Shown: positions 7,023 to 15,575, counted from the first letter of the stretch. The stretch is DNA of 64,000 nt from Halopenitus sp041821145 (GCF_041821145.1 NZ_JBGUBC010000011.1:1-64000); one strand, 5' to 3'. Notes: generated from the letters alone by a model not told the origin. Numbers and translations: made by a program.

Positions 7023-8405
7023 GTGACGATTCGGAATCGAACCAGTCTGTTAGAGGGGGACGAGGGGGCTCTCAGAGCGGATGCAGTCGGGATCATCGAG
7101 GAGGCCCTTTCTGCGGTCGCCCCGGACCGACTGCTCGACGATGTCGTCGAGCGGTCCGGCGACGCCGTGACGATCGACGGCCGAACGTACGACCTGGAAG
7201 CGGTAGGTGACGTGTTCGTCCTTGGATCCGGAAAGGGATCCGGAGCGTTGACGACGTCGGTTCTTCGTCGCCTCGGCGAGTCCGTGACCGAGGCGATCGT
7301 CGTCGAAAAGGACGCATCGACCGTCGACCCGACGGAATTCGAACTCCCCGATGGCGACGTTACGGTCGTCGAGGCCGGGCATCCGATTCCGACCCGGGCA
7401 AGTCAACGGGCGGCGGAGCGCGTCCTCGCGCTCGCCGAGAAGACCGGTCCGGACGATCTGGTTGTGTGCTGTATCACTGGCGGCACCTCGGCGTTGCTGA
7501 CGGCACCCGCCGAAACCGATCTCGAGTCGATCGCCCGAACGACCGACGCCCTCCTCCAGGCCGGCGCGCCGATCGAGGACGTCAATGCCGTCCGCAAGCA
7601 TCTATCCAGGATCAAGGGCGGGTTTCTCGCCGAACGGCTTGCCCCTGCGTCGGTCGTCAGCCTGATCGTCGTCGACGAGGTTGCCGGTGAGCCGTGGGGA
7701 CCGACTGCGCCGGATTCGACCACATACGCGGACGCACTCGACGTTCTGGATCGATACGGCCTGCGGGAGTCCGTTCCGTCCGCGGTTCGGGACCGCTTGG
7801 AGTTCGGAGCGGCGGGGGATCGACTCGAAACGTTGGACGAAGACGCGATCGCGAACCGTCCCGTCCGAAACGTCGTCCTTGCGGACGCCTCGGACGTCTG
7901 TCTCCCCGCCGCCGACGAAGCGCGAGCGCGCGGGTACGACCCCCTCCTTCTCTCGACGCGAATCGAGGGTGAAGCCAGCGACGTCGGCCTCGTTCATGCC
8001 GGTATCGCAACCGATGCCGTCGAGTCGGGACGCCCAGTGGAGCCGCCGATGGCACTCATAACCGGCGGCGAAACGACCGTAACGGTTGAGAACGAGGGCG
8101 GGAGCGGTGGTCCAAATCAGGAGACTACACTGGGATTCGCGCAGGGTGTCGACGGATGGTCCGGGATCGTCGGTGCGTTCGTCGGCACCGACGGAACCGA
8201 CGGACCGACCGATCTGGCGGGTGGAATAGCGACCGGTCGAACCCGCCGCCGCGCGAAGGAAGCGGAGGTCCCGATCAGCGACGCGCTCGAGGAAAACGAC
8301 GCCGCCGCAACCGTCACCGAACTCGACGACGCGATCGTCACCGGGCCGACGGACACCAACCTCATGGATCTCCGGATCGTTCTCGTCGGAGACCAGGACG
8401 AATGA
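7023..8405 (+). CDS. Type II glycerate 2-kinase (GCK/MOFRL family)
   Basis: The 460-residue protein (from GTG) matches the two-domain glycerate kinase family: an N-terminal DUF4147 domain with VLGSGKGSGAL (about 66-76), HPIPTRAS, CITGGTSALL (about 150) and a C-terminal MOFRL domain with LITGGETTVTV and GGPNQETTLGFA (about 361). The family phosphorylates D-glycerate, usually to 2-phosphoglycerate, in the non-phosphorylating or semi-phosphorylating Entner-Doudoroff routes of archaea and in serine/glyoxylate metabolism. The gene is followed 30 bases later by an enolase homologue; 2-phosphoglycerate is the enolase substrate, so the pair makes biochemical sense if that homologue is active. Start choice rests on the TATA box and on IRNR as the usual family beginning. 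Confidence 0.88.
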   Translation: MTIRNRTSLLEGDEGALRADAVGIIEEALSAVAPDRLLDDVVERSGDAVTIDGRTYDLEAVGDVFVLGSGKGSGALTTSVLRRLGESVTEAIVVEKDASTVDPTEFELPDGDVTVVEAGHPIPTRASQRAAERVLALAEKTGPDDLVVCCITGGTSALLTAPAETDLESIARTTDALLQAGAPIEDVNAVRKHLSRIKGGFLAERLAPASVVSLIVVDEVAGEPWGPTAPDSTTYADALDVLDRYGLRESVPSAVRDRLEFGAAGDRLETLDEDAIANRPVRNVVLADASDVCLPAADEARARGYDPLLLSTRIEGEASDVGLVHAGIATDAVESGRPVEPPMALITGGETTVTVENEGGSGGPNQETTLGFAQGVDGWSGIVGAFVGTDGTDGPTDLAGGIATGRTRRRAKEAEVPISDALEENDAAATVTELDDAIVTGPTDTNLMDLRIVLVGDQDE

Positions 8406-8435
8406 ATATATACATTCGCCGCTCACAGACCATCC

Positions 8436-9701
8436 ATGACGAACCTCTCGATCGAAACCGTGTCGGCGCTCGAAATCGTCGACTGTCGATTGGAACCGAC
8501 GCTCCGAGTTACGGTCCGGACCGAAAGCGGCGCAAGTGGAACCGCTGACGTCCCCTGTGGCCGATCGACCGGCGCTCACGAGGCGGTCGAACGCCGTGAT
8601 GGTGGGAGTCGATTCAACGGCAAGGGGGTTGCAGACGCCGTCGAGATCGTCAACGAGGAGATCGAACCGACCTTGGCGGGGCGAGACGTCACCGATCAAC
8701 GAGCTATCGATCGCGCACTCGTCGAGCTCGATGGAACGAGCGATCGGTCTCGGCTTGGCGGGAACACGATGACCGGCGTCTCGCTGGCGACGGCAGTCGC
8801 TGCGGCGAGCGCCACCGATCTTCCCCTGTATCGGTATCTCGGCCGCGCCGACGCCGGTTCCTTGCCGGTTCCGCTTTTCGACGTGATCGAGGGCGGCGAA
8901 CTCGCGGAAAGCGGGCTCGCGTTCCAGGAACACCAGTTGATCCCGGTCGGTGCCGATTCCTTTTCGGAGGCACTGCGAATGAGCGCCGAAACCTACTCGC
9001 TTCTCGGCGATCTCCTCGAGGAACGCTACGACGCGCGATCGCGAAACGTCGGCGTCGAAGGTGGGTACACGCCGCCGCTATCCGATCCGAGGGACGCATT
9101 CGACGTTGCGCTGGAGGCGGCCGAACGGGCTGGCTATGGCGGGGCGTTCGCACTCGGTATCGACGCCGCGGCGACGCACTTCTACGACGACCAGACGGAA
9201 ACGTATGCAGTTCTTGACGAGCCGTTTGACCGGGGCGAGCTCGTTGAATTCTACCTCGATCTCGTCGACGCGTATCCGCTGGTCTCCATCGAGGATCCCC
9301 TCGAGGAGGACGATTTCGCTGGCACGGCCGAGCTCACTGAAGCCGTGGATGCACAGATCGTCGGCGACGATCTGTTTACGACCAACAGCGACCGTCTCCG
9401 GAGCGGGATCGAACGGGGTGCCGGCGACGCGTTACTGTTGAAAGTGAACCAGGTCGGCACGCTCACGGAGGCACTCGAAGCGGCCGACCTCGCGCGGCGG
9501 AATGGATACGACATCCAGGTCTCCGAACGGTCCGGACAGACGCCCGACACGTGGCTGGCTGAATTGGCGGTCGGTCTGTCGGCGACCCAGATCAAGACGG
9601 GCGTAACTCGCGGTGAACGGACCGAACAGTACAACCGACTGCTGGAGATCGAACGGGACCGCGACACCCTCGCCACCCTCTCCGAACCGCCGTGGTCATA
9701 A
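8436..9701 (+). CDS. Divergent enolase paralogue
   Basis: The 421-residue protein is clearly enolase-like along its length: RSTG loop (43-46), QE at 164-165, VEGG (207-210), SIEDPLEEDDF (284 on), VGDDLFTTN (309 on), LLLKVNQVGTLTEAL (K336), IKTG (K387). Several usually invariant positions differ: the SRGNPT motif is CRLEPT, the His of the HAG/HAA loop is Leu156, the motif SHRSGE is SERSGQ (His to Glu364, Glu to Gln368), and GDEG is GVEG. Loss of both histidines that contact phosphate suggests a changed substrate or weak enolase activity. It follows glycerate kinase by 30 bases and probably shares its transcript. The housekeeping enolase of haloarchaea normally sits in the rpsB cluster, which is not in this window. 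Confidence 0.88.
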   Translation: MTNLSIETVSALEIVDCRLEPTLRVTVRTESGASGTADVPCGRSTGAHEAVERRDGGSRFNGKGVADAVEIVNEEIEPTLAGRDVTDQRAIDRALVELDGTSDRSRLGGNTMTGVSLATAVAAASATDLPLYRYLGRADAGSLPVPLFDVIEGGELAESGLAFQEHQLIPVGADSFSEALRMSAETYSLLGDLLEERYDARSRNVGVEGGYTPPLSDPRDAFDVALEAAERAGYGGAFALGIDAAATHFYDDQTETYAVLDEPFDRGELVEFYLDLVDAYPLVSIEDPLEEDDFAGTAELTEAVDAQIVGDDLFTTNSDRLRSGIERGAGDALLLKVNQVGTLTEALEAADLARRNGYDIQVSERSGQTPDTWLAELAVGLSATQIKTGVTRGERTEQYNRLLEIERDRDTLATLSEPPWS

Positions 9702-9732
9702 CACGATCGCGTCCGATCGCCGTCTCAGCAGT

Positions 9733-10827
9733 TCACTCGGAGTCGGCAAACGTAAGCATGGTCCGGGGATTCTCGATCAAGATCTGATCGATCACGTCCG
9801 GTTCGACGCCGCGTTTTTTCAAAAGCGGGACGACGTGTTCGAGCACGTGTCCGTATCCGAATCCACCGTACGCGGTCCGTTGCAGTTTCGTATACACGTC
9901 GTGAGAAAACAGGAGCCGGTCGGCGTATCCGTCTTCGATAAGCCCCGTGACGAACGAGAGTCGCTGGGAATCGGACATGTACGCGTCGCCGTACTGATCG
10001 AGCGTCGCTTCCATTCCCCACAGATCGTATTCGAGATACGCACCCCGATCCGCGAGCCGGCGTTGATACGTGAGATCCTCGAATACCGTTCGATCCATGT
10101 GGCTCATCACCACCCGGTCGGGAGAGAGTCCCTCGGCCTCCACGATATCCAACACCTCAAGACACCACCGTGACGTCGGATACGTTCGATCCCGCTGGCT
10201 ATGCTCCGTTCGGCCGGGCGGATGGAAGTTTACCGAGGCGCCAGTGCGAAGCGCGGCACGAGCGGCCCCACGGGCCACCTTTCGTTCGGCCTCGTGAATG
10301 CGACCGCTCAGTCCGATTTCGCCGATCAATCCGGCTCGAACGTCGGTCTCACCGATCCCCTCCTCGACGTCGTCGACGAACTCGTCGGCGATCTCGTCGA
10401 CGCTCATCCGGTCGATCCGTTCGGGATGGACCGGACGGACGTAGTGTGCCGTCCCGTGGACGATCGTCACGCCGGTCTCGTATGCGATCTCGCGAACCGC
10501 TCGCGGGTCCTCACCAACGTTTTTGGGGGTGACGTCGACGATCGCATCGCCTCCCGCCCGCACGTACTGTGACACCTCGTCGATCGCCTCGTCCACCGAG
10601 TCCAACCGCATGTTGTCCCGGTGTTGCATCGCGTTCCGTCTGACGTACGGGAGCGTCTCCATCGAAACCGGTTCACGAGCCAGTCGACGATCGACCGCGC
10701 TGTCGGGCTCCGTGTACAGGGCATCGACCGTGTCGATGAACAGATGTTCATGACACATCGTTACGCCGAGTGAAGCGGGATCGATCCGTCCGGTAACCGT
10801 GACGATCGACCCGGAGTCGATTGGCAT
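9733..10827 (-). CDS. Phosphotriesterase-family metal-dependent hydrolase
   Basis: The 364-residue amidohydrolase-superfamily protein has all metal ligands of the PTE family: H26-x-H28 (CHEHLF), a bridging carboxylate at E170 (LIGEIGLSG; Lys in true phosphotriesterase, Glu in the PHP branch), H202 (NFHPPG), H243 (SHMDRT) and D310 (FSHD). It should therefore be a binuclear metallo-hydrolase. Known relatives hydrolyse lactones or phosphoesters, and the family includes sugar-lactonases, so a lactone of the acid-sugar pathway fits the neighbourhood (inference). It converges with the enolase paralogue, 31 bases between stops. The ATG is 27 bases from its TATA box, so the mRNA is leaderless. Confidence 0.9.
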   Translation of the reverse strand: MPIDSGSIVTVTGRIDPASLGVTMCHEHLFIDTVDALYTEPDSAVDRRLAREPVSMETLPYVRRNAMQHRDNMRLDSVDEAIDEVSQYVRAGGDAIVDVTPKNVGEDPRAVREIAYETGVTIVHGTAHYVRPVHPERIDRMSVDEIADEFVDDVEEGIGETDVRAGLIGEIGLSGRIHEAERKVARGAARAALRTGASVNFHPPGRTEHSQRDRTYPTSRWCLEVLDIVEAEGLSPDRVVMSHMDRTVFEDLTYQRRLADRGAYLEYDLWGMEATLDQYGDAYMSDSQRLSFVTGLIEDGYADRLLFSHDVYTKLQRTAYGGFGYGHVLEHVVPLLKKRGVEPDVIDQILIENPRTMLTFADSE

Positions 10828-10850
10828 TGCTAATCACAGCCATCGTCTAC

Positions 10851-10859
10851 GAGTTAAAG
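10851..10859 (-). promoter_or_regulatory. TATA box of the PTE-family gene
   Basis: On the minus strand CTTTAACTC is centred about 28 bases before ATG 10827, predicting a leaderless start. The remaining 165 bases to the small membrane-protein gene hold no other gene I can support. Confidence 0.5.
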
Positions 10860-11025
10860 ATACCGCTGGGAGCCTCGTCGGGACGTGTGTTTCACCACGG
10901 ATCGTCTCGATCCGCGCAGAATCGAGTGATTCTACGACCGTTTCGAGGGAGTCACGCGTCACGGTAGAGACAACGACTGCCGGGTCGGAATGGACCCCGA
11001 AGACGATCGGGGCGGTATTCGATCG

Positions 11026-11292
11026 TTACGTCATCTCCGCGGATTCGGTGGCTGGTGTGGTCCCGATGACCCTGTAGACCGCGTATCCAGCCCACACGAG
11101 AAGCCCGAGGAGGATAATGTACGATCGTATCTCCAGTGGAACCAGTGCCTCGTGGACGATCTGTCCTTCTCCTGTCACTGGATGCGGGCTTCCCGCGATG
11201 ATCTCTAAGAGTCCGATCACGACGACGCCAACCACTACGAGGCCGCCGCCGACGTACGCTGCGATCGTATCGGCTGTGTTGAATTCAGTCAT
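11026..11292 (-). CDS. Small two-span membrane protein, DoxX partner
   Basis: The 88-residue protein has two clear membrane segments (VGGGLVVVGVVVIGLLEIIA and a C-terminal IILLGLLVWAGYAVYRVIG) joined by an acidic external loop with PHPVTGEGQ. No domain is recognised. It starts 13 bases after the DoxX-family gene and has an AGGTGAG ribosome-binding site, so the two are one operon and probably one membrane complex. Confidence 0.75.
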   Translation of the reverse strand: MTEFNTADTIAAYVGGGLVVVGVVVIGLLEIIAGSPHPVTGEGQIVHEALVPLEIRSYIILLGLLVWAGYAVYRVIGTTPATESAEMT

Positions 11293-11305
11293 AGTATCTC
11301 ACCTT

Positions 11306-11839
11306 TCATCCGATGAACCATTGCAGTTTTGGGTGGTTCTTGAAGACCGAACTGCGCGCGAGGTACGCGTCGACGCCGAGGACGCGTCCGGCACCGAGCG
11401 TGGCGATCATGGCGAAGATCAGGAGGCCGAGCAGATCACCCGTGACGAGACCGTGTTCCCAACCGCCGGTCTCACCGTTAATGAAGTAGAAGAACGTCAT
11501 CAACACCGCTCCAAAGAACGCTGCGAGACGGGTTAACGCCCCAAAGAGGAGTCCGAGGCCGATCAACGTCTGTCCGAGCGGAACCATTACGTTCACGAAC
11601 GACAGCGCCACGCCTTCCGAGAACAGCGTCACGAGTGGGCCGAGGCTCGTCCCCGCGGCTGCACCGCCGACGAACCAGCCCGCATCGAACGGCCAGGCGA
11701 GGAACTTGTCGAGGCCCGCATGGAGCATCCACCACCCAACTGCGAGTCGCATGATTACGAGCCAGTACGCTAGCCACGGTTCCGACACCGTGAACGACAC
11801 GTTTCGCCCCAACAGGCGTGTGTCTATGTTGGTTACCAT
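11306..11839 (-). CDS. DoxX / thiosulfate-quinone-oxidoreductase-like membrane protein
   Basis: The 177-residue protein has four to five membrane spans and the DoxX layout: RLAVGWWMLHAGLDKF in the first span, LGLLFGALTRLAAFFGA, and a C-terminal GLLIFAMIATLGAGRVLGVD. The DoxX/DoxD group includes the quinone-reducing small subunit of archaeal thiosulfate:quinone oxidoreductase, but most haloarchaeal members are uncharacterised, so a redox role at the membrane is only a guess. It heads a two-gene operon. Confidence 0.85.
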   Translation of the reverse strand: MVTNIDTRLLGRNVSFTVSEPWLAYWLVIMRLAVGWWMLHAGLDKFLAWPFDAGWFVGGAAAGTSLGPLVTLFSEGVALSFVNVMVPLGQTLIGLGLLFGALTRLAAFFGAVLMTFFYFINGETGGWEHGLVTGDLLGLLIFAMIATLGAGRVLGVDAYLARSSVFKNHPKLQWFIG

Positions 11840-11864
11840 CGTTCCAGTTGGCTATTAGACCAAT

Positions 11865-11873
11865 CAGTACTTA
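11865..11873 (-). promoter_or_regulatory. TATA box of the doxX operon
   Basis: The minus strand reads ATTTTAAGT, about 30 bases before ATG 11839. An AT-rich island (11885-11930) lies directly upstream. Confidence 0.5.
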
Positions 11874-11935
11874 AAATGGTACCTCATTTTTATAAATTAA
11901 GAATTTAATTGATTCGATATTCCATATATAGGTTG

Positions 11936-11977
11936 ACGGATAGGTGTGATCACGGATGGGATCCGTGAAATATCCGT
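11936..11977. repeat. Nested inverted repeat upstream of doxX
   Basis: The inner palindrome TCACGGAT-GGG-ATCCGTGA (11950-11968) is perfect with 8-bp arms. It is enclosed by an outer pair ACGGATA (11936-11942) and TATCCGT (11971-11977). The ACGGAT core therefore appears four times in alternating orientation. It may be a transposon-end hairpin linked to the TnpB relic about 170 bases away, or a regulatory site. Confidence 0.75.
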
Positions 11978-12009
11978 AGCAAATCACACGATGTCGATCG
12001 ATTCGTGTC

Positions 12010-12190
12010 TCTTTGGATCGGGCAGCGGAGACGATCACAAAAGGAGATCGTGAAGAAGGGTCACGTAATCGGTACTCAAGCGAAGAGGGCGCCGTCGAAC
12101 CACTCCATACCGTCGGTGTCGCCATCCGCCAACCGGTCCAGACGGGAAATCCTCGCCCTTCAGGACGGGAGGATCACAACAACGCCGCTC
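12010..12190 (+). mobile_element. IS200/IS605-type element relic: TnpB tail and right-end hairpin
   Basis: An open frame on the plus strand (12013-12207) ends in a variable tail and then TGNPRPSGRE, encoded by GGGAAATCCTCGCCCTTCAG followed by GACGGGAGGAT. That DNA is the signature 3' end of haloarchaeal IS1341/TnpB-type elements, where the last codons of tnpB overlap a hairpin (12149-12174 here) that forms the right end and the scaffold of the omega RNA. The rest of tnpB (about 380 codons with the RuvC motifs) is absent, and so is tnpA, so the element is dead or a non-autonomous derivative. Identification rests on the recalled terminal motif. Confidence 0.6.
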
Positions 12191-12209
12191 TCGGCCCGCT
12201 CGTTTGACG

Positions 12210-13163
12210 TTACACGTGATTGGAGTCGTCGAGATCGAAGGAAACGCCGGTCAGGTCCTCGGAGGCGTCCCAGAGTTGACCTGCCAGCGTCTCATTGTAG
12301 GAGCGCTCGCTGGATGCGTGGATTTCCGGTGCGCCGCGCAGATTCCTGAACCCGTCCGGACCGACGTACTCGCCGCCGACGATATCGGGTGCCGTCGCCG
12401 CATAAAGCATGGGAAGTGCTCCGCGCTCGGCGGACTGTGCGATGAGTTGGTTGGCGAGCTTCATGCCCCAGAGTCGGAGTCGGGAGCCAGCCATTTCCGG
12501 GCCCCGGAACTGGAGGTCGGTGTCCGCGTACCCGGGGTGACAGCCGACGCTCTTCACGCTCGCGTCCGCGGCCCGAAGCCGTCGATCCAGTTCGTAGGCA
12601 AAAAGCAGATTGGCCAACTTGCTTCGTGCGTACGCATCCCACTTGTCGTAGTCCTCCTCGCCGTGGAGATCCGAAACGTCAATCTCGCCGTTTTCGTGGA
12701 GTCCACTGCTTTGGGTTACGATCCGGCTTTCCCCCGCGGTTTCTCGGAGGGAATCAACCAGCAGCCCCGTCAGCGCGAAGTGTCCGAGGTGATTGACGCC
12801 AAACTGCATCTCGAACCCATCGGCGGTCTCGCGCCGGGGGATCGCCATGATCCCGGCGTTGTTACACAGCACGTGGAGTTCCCCGTGGGTCTCCTCGAAC
12901 GCGTCGACGAACGATCGAATCGACTTCAGATCGGCGAGATCCAACTCGAGAACGGACAAGGACGGATCGTCGACTGACGACGCCACGTCGTCCCGGGCCG
13001 ATCGGGCTCGATCAAGGTCCCGACACGCCATAACGACGTGTGCGCCCTTCCGCGCGAACGCTTTGGTCGCCTCAAATCCCAGTCCACTGTTTGCGCCGGT
13101 GATCACGACCGTGCGCCCGGACTGGTCGGGCATCTCGGAGATGCTCCAGGAGGTACTATTCAT
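12210..13163 (-). CDS. Short-chain dehydrogenase/reductase, retinol-dehydrogenase-like
   Basis: The 317-residue protein has the SDR features: TGANSGLG cofactor motif (22-29), NNAG (101-104), Ser near 152-153 and the catalytic Tyr178-x3-Lys182 (YARSK). MACRDLDRA after the second strand (Arg48) suggests NADP preference. The C-terminal substrate lid (GPEMAGSRLRLWGMKLANQ) resembles the retinol dehydrogenase/WW-domain oxidoreductase-like subgroup common in haloarchaea; the substrate is unknown. The open frame extends to 13220, but a TTTAATT box 27 bases before ATG 13163 supports this start and a leaderless mRNA. It is monocistronic. Confidence 0.9.
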   Translation of the reverse strand: MNSTSWSISEMPDQSGRTVVITGANSGLGFEATKAFARKGAHVVMACRDLDRARSARDDVASSVDDPSLSVLELDLADLKSIRSFVDAFEETHGELHVLCNNAGIMAIPRRETADGFEMQFGVNHLGHFALTGLLVDSLRETAGESRIVTQSSGLHENGEIDVSDLHGEEDYDKWDAYARSKLANLLFAYELDRRLRAADASVKSVGCHPGYADTDLQFRGPEMAGSRLRLWGMKLANQLIAQSAERGALPMLYAATAPDIVGGEYVGPDGFRNLRGAPEIHASSERSYNETLAGQLWDASEDLTGVSFDLDDSNHV

Positions 13164-13187
13164 ACGGATAGTCCACATGGGAAGCCA

Positions 13188-13194
13188 ATTAAAG
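13188..13194 (-). promoter_or_regulatory. TATA box of the SDR gene
   Basis: The minus strand reads TTTAATT centred about 28 bases before ATG 13163. It decides the start codon, because the upstream ATG at 13220 lies before it. Confidence 0.55.
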
Positions 13195-13366
13195 ATCGGT
13201 GGCCGGAATGGATCCGCCAACTGATGACCGTGCAGGCGCGTCTACAGCACGAACAACGGTCAGTCAGCGAAAACGAGGGCCCGTCAAGACGGAACGTGTC
13301 GTTTATACTGACAGTACCTCATTATAAGGATCTGCTCCGGGATGATCGACAACGGAGTATGAGTTC

Positions 13367-15304
13367 ATGACCGCCACCACCGATCCGATCCACGTCCTTC
13401 ACGTCGACGACGAGCCGGACTTCGCTGACTTGACCGCCATCCATCTCGAACGAGAGGACGACCGGATCAGCGTTCGAACCGGGACAAGCGCCGACGAAGG
13501 ATTGGAGCTGTTAGCCGATGCTGACGTCGACTGCATCGTCTCCGATTACGACATGCCTCGCATGAACGGACTCGAGTTCCTCGAAGCCGTCCGCGAGAAA
13601 CACGCCGATCTCCCATTCATCCTGTATACCGGGAAGGGATCGGAGGAAGTGGCAAGCGAGGCGATCTCGGCCGGCGTAACTGATTATCTCCAGAAGGATA
13701 CGAGCGGTGATCAGTACACGTTGCTGGCGAACCGGATCCGGAACGCCGTCGAACAGACCCGTGCCAATCGACGAGCGACGACACACCACCGGATCAATAA
13801 GGTCGTCCGAAGGATCAACGAAACGCTCGCATGGGCATCGACACAACGCGATATTGACGAGGGAGTGTGTGAGATCATTAGTACTGCAGAGCCGTATCAA
13901 TTCGCCTGGATCGGCGAGCAGGACCCCGACTCCGAGACGATCGATTCACGGGCAACCGCCGGGATCGGGAACGAATACGTAGAGCAGATCCTGGTCACCT
14001 CTGATGAAAGTCGAACTGGTCAAGGCCCAACCGGACGGGCGGTTCGAAACGGCGAGCTGGCGGTGATGCAGAACATTCCGGACGATCCGCGCTACGAGCC
14101 GTGGCGGGAGCCTGCCCTCGAAATGGGATTCAAATCCAGCGCCGCCGTCCCCCTCGTGTACGACGACACGATGTATGGCGTTCTGAACGTCTACGCCGAT
14201 CGCACACATGCCTTCGACGACCGGGAACAACGGCTACTCGCTACCCTCGGCGAGACCATCGCCCACGCCGCCCATCGGGTTCGGCTCCAGCAACGGTACA
14301 CCGATCAGTACCGGACCCTGTTCGAAGAAGCACCCGTAATGATCGTCTTCACGCGATCGGTCAAAGGCGAGCCGATCGTCGAGGACTGTAATCGGGCGTT
14401 CGCCGAAGCGCTCGGATACACGTTCGAGGAACTCCGCGAGACGCCTCTGAGGGAGTATTACACCGACCCATCAACCGAGAAGCTGCTCCGGGAGGACGGC
14501 TATCACCGTGCGCTGGCCGGAGAATTTACGCGGGAACAGCGGACGTTGGTGACCCGTGATGGGGACGAGATGCTTACCATCCTCCGGGCGGCCCCGCGTC
14601 GGGATCCAAATGGTGAGATCATCGGGACACACGCGCTATTTCTCGACATTACGGATGAACAACAGGTGCAGGAGCTGGAACGTCAGAACGAGCGCCTGGA
14701 CGAGTTCACGAGCGTCGTTTCCCACGACCTTCGGAATCCGTTGAACGTCGCCAAAGGACGGGTGGGACTGGCCCAAAGCGAGTGTGACAGCGACCATCTC
14801 GACGACACGGCCGGGGCTCTCGGTCGGATGGAAACGCTAATTGACGATCTCCTGACGCTCGCTCGTGAAGGCTCGTCGGTTGAAACGACCGAAACGGTCG
14901 ATCTCGCGACGACCGCCGACGGCTGTTGGGGAAACGTAGAGACGCCCACTGCAACGCTCGTCGTCGAGTCGGAGCGGAACCTTCGAGCGGATCGGAGTCG
15001 GCTCCAACAGCTTCTCGAAAACCTGTTTCGGAACGCAGTCGAACACGGCAGCGAGGACGTCACCGTCACTATCGGCGATCTGGACGACGGGTTCTACGTC
15101 GAAGACGACGGGCCGGGAATCGCCGAGAACGAACGCGAGCAGGTGTTCGAATCCGGGTATTCCACCTCGCAAAGAGGGACTGGCTTTGGGCTCTCGATCG
15201 TCAGAGAGATCGTCGAGGCACACGGCTGGAACATCCGAGTAACCGAGAGTGTGGAAGGCGGTGCACGATTCGAAGTTACCGACGTGGAAGTCGCTTCTGA
15301 ATAG
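13367..15304 (+). CDS. Hybrid sensor histidine kinase (REC-GAF-PAS-HisKA-HATPase)
   Basis: The 645-residue soluble protein begins with a receiver domain (about 8-125; D15-D16, phosphoacceptor D60 in IVSDYDMP, K110). It continues with a GAF domain (about 145-305; GPTGRAV, AAVPLVYDDTMYGVLNVY), a PAS domain (about 312-435; YRTLFEEAPVMIV) and the transmitter: His453 in VSHDLRNPL, N-box ENLFRNAVEHG, G1 DDGPGI (about 580-585) and G2 GTGFGLS (604-610). There are no membrane segments, so it should sense a cytoplasmic signal. This N-terminal-receiver layout is common in haloarchaea; no output regulator gene is next to it. A TATA-like CATTATAAGG lies about 43 bases upstream. Confidence 0.95.
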   Translation: MTATTDPIHVLHVDDEPDFADLTAIHLEREDDRISVRTGTSADEGLELLADADVDCIVSDYDMPRMNGLEFLEAVREKHADLPFILYTGKGSEEVASEAISAGVTDYLQKDTSGDQYTLLANRIRNAVEQTRANRRATTHHRINKVVRRINETLAWASTQRDIDEGVCEIISTAEPYQFAWIGEQDPDSETIDSRATAGIGNEYVEQILVTSDESRTGQGPTGRAVRNGELAVMQNIPDDPRYEPWREPALEMGFKSSAAVPLVYDDTMYGVLNVYADRTHAFDDREQRLLATLGETIAHAAHRVRLQQRYTDQYRTLFEEAPVMIVFTRSVKGEPIVEDCNRAFAEALGYTFEELRETPLREYYTDPSTEKLLREDGYHRALAGEFTREQRTLVTRDGDEMLTILRAAPRRDPNGEIIGTHALFLDITDEQQVQELERQNERLDEFTSVVSHDLRNPLNVAKGRVGLAQSECDSDHLDDTAGALGRMETLIDDLLTLAREGSSVETTETVDLATTADGCWGNVETPTATLVVESERNLRADRSRLQQLLENLFRNAVEHGSEDVTVTIGDLDDGFYVEDDGPGIAENEREQVFESGYSTSQRGTGFGLSIVREIVEAHGWNIRVTESVEGGARFEVTDVEVASE

Positions 15305-15315
15305 CCCGACTGACG

Positions 15316-15500
15316 GTTCGAGGCAGGAGGCGGACGACTAGCGGATCAAGGCAGGACGCGGGCGCCTGGGGAGGGAAAGGCGGCGGGGGAACGCCGCCAT
15401 GCCAAAGGGTGTGTGGGGGGGACACGATCAAAGCATGGTGGTGGCCTCGATCGTGCAGTGGTAACCTCACATGGAGGCCACCGTGCCAGTGTACCACGTG
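15316..15500 (+). other. Intergenic region rich in complementary stems (candidate structured RNA)
   Basis: This part of a 465-bp gap holds many perfect complementary pairs: GGCGGCG/CGCCGCC (15379-15385 with 15392-15398, loop GGGGAA), CCATGC/GCATGG (15397-15402 with 15433-15438), CACGATC/GATCGTG (15423-15429 with 15449-15455) and GGTGGCCTC/GAGGCCACC (15440-15448 with 15474-15482). Two imperfect 19-base direct repeats (GGTTCGAGGCAGGAGGCGG and GGATCAAGGCAGGACGCGG) precede it. It does not fit tRNA, SRP RNA or RNase P RNA motifs that I know. It may be a small RNA, a cis-regulatory leader or an end of a mobile element. Confidence 0.35.
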
Positions 15501-15554
15501 GGGCCCTATTGTTATGCACTCCCTACGGAACTCGTGATCGACATCGGGAACGAG

Positions 15555-15575
15555 CGTCACGGAACTTCCGTGACG
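15555..15575. repeat. Perfect 10-bp inverted repeat upstream of Fe-ADH gene
   Basis: CGTCACGGAA-C-TTCCGTGACG has ten paired bases per arm and a single-base centre. It lies about 165 bases before the TATA box of the alcohol dehydrogenase gene. A dimeric regulator could bind it; the short centre makes an RNA hairpin less likely. Confidence 0.7.

Noticed and set aside
12204..12977. 257-codon plus-strand open frame
   Set aside because: It is the antisense shadow of the SDR gene, which has a complete catalytic set and a fitting promoter; the plus frame has no domain.
15440..15500. tRNA-like segment with GCAGTGGTAACC
   Set aside because: It has a D-arm-like string but no T-loop GTTCRA motif and no acceptor pairing, so it is not a tRNA.
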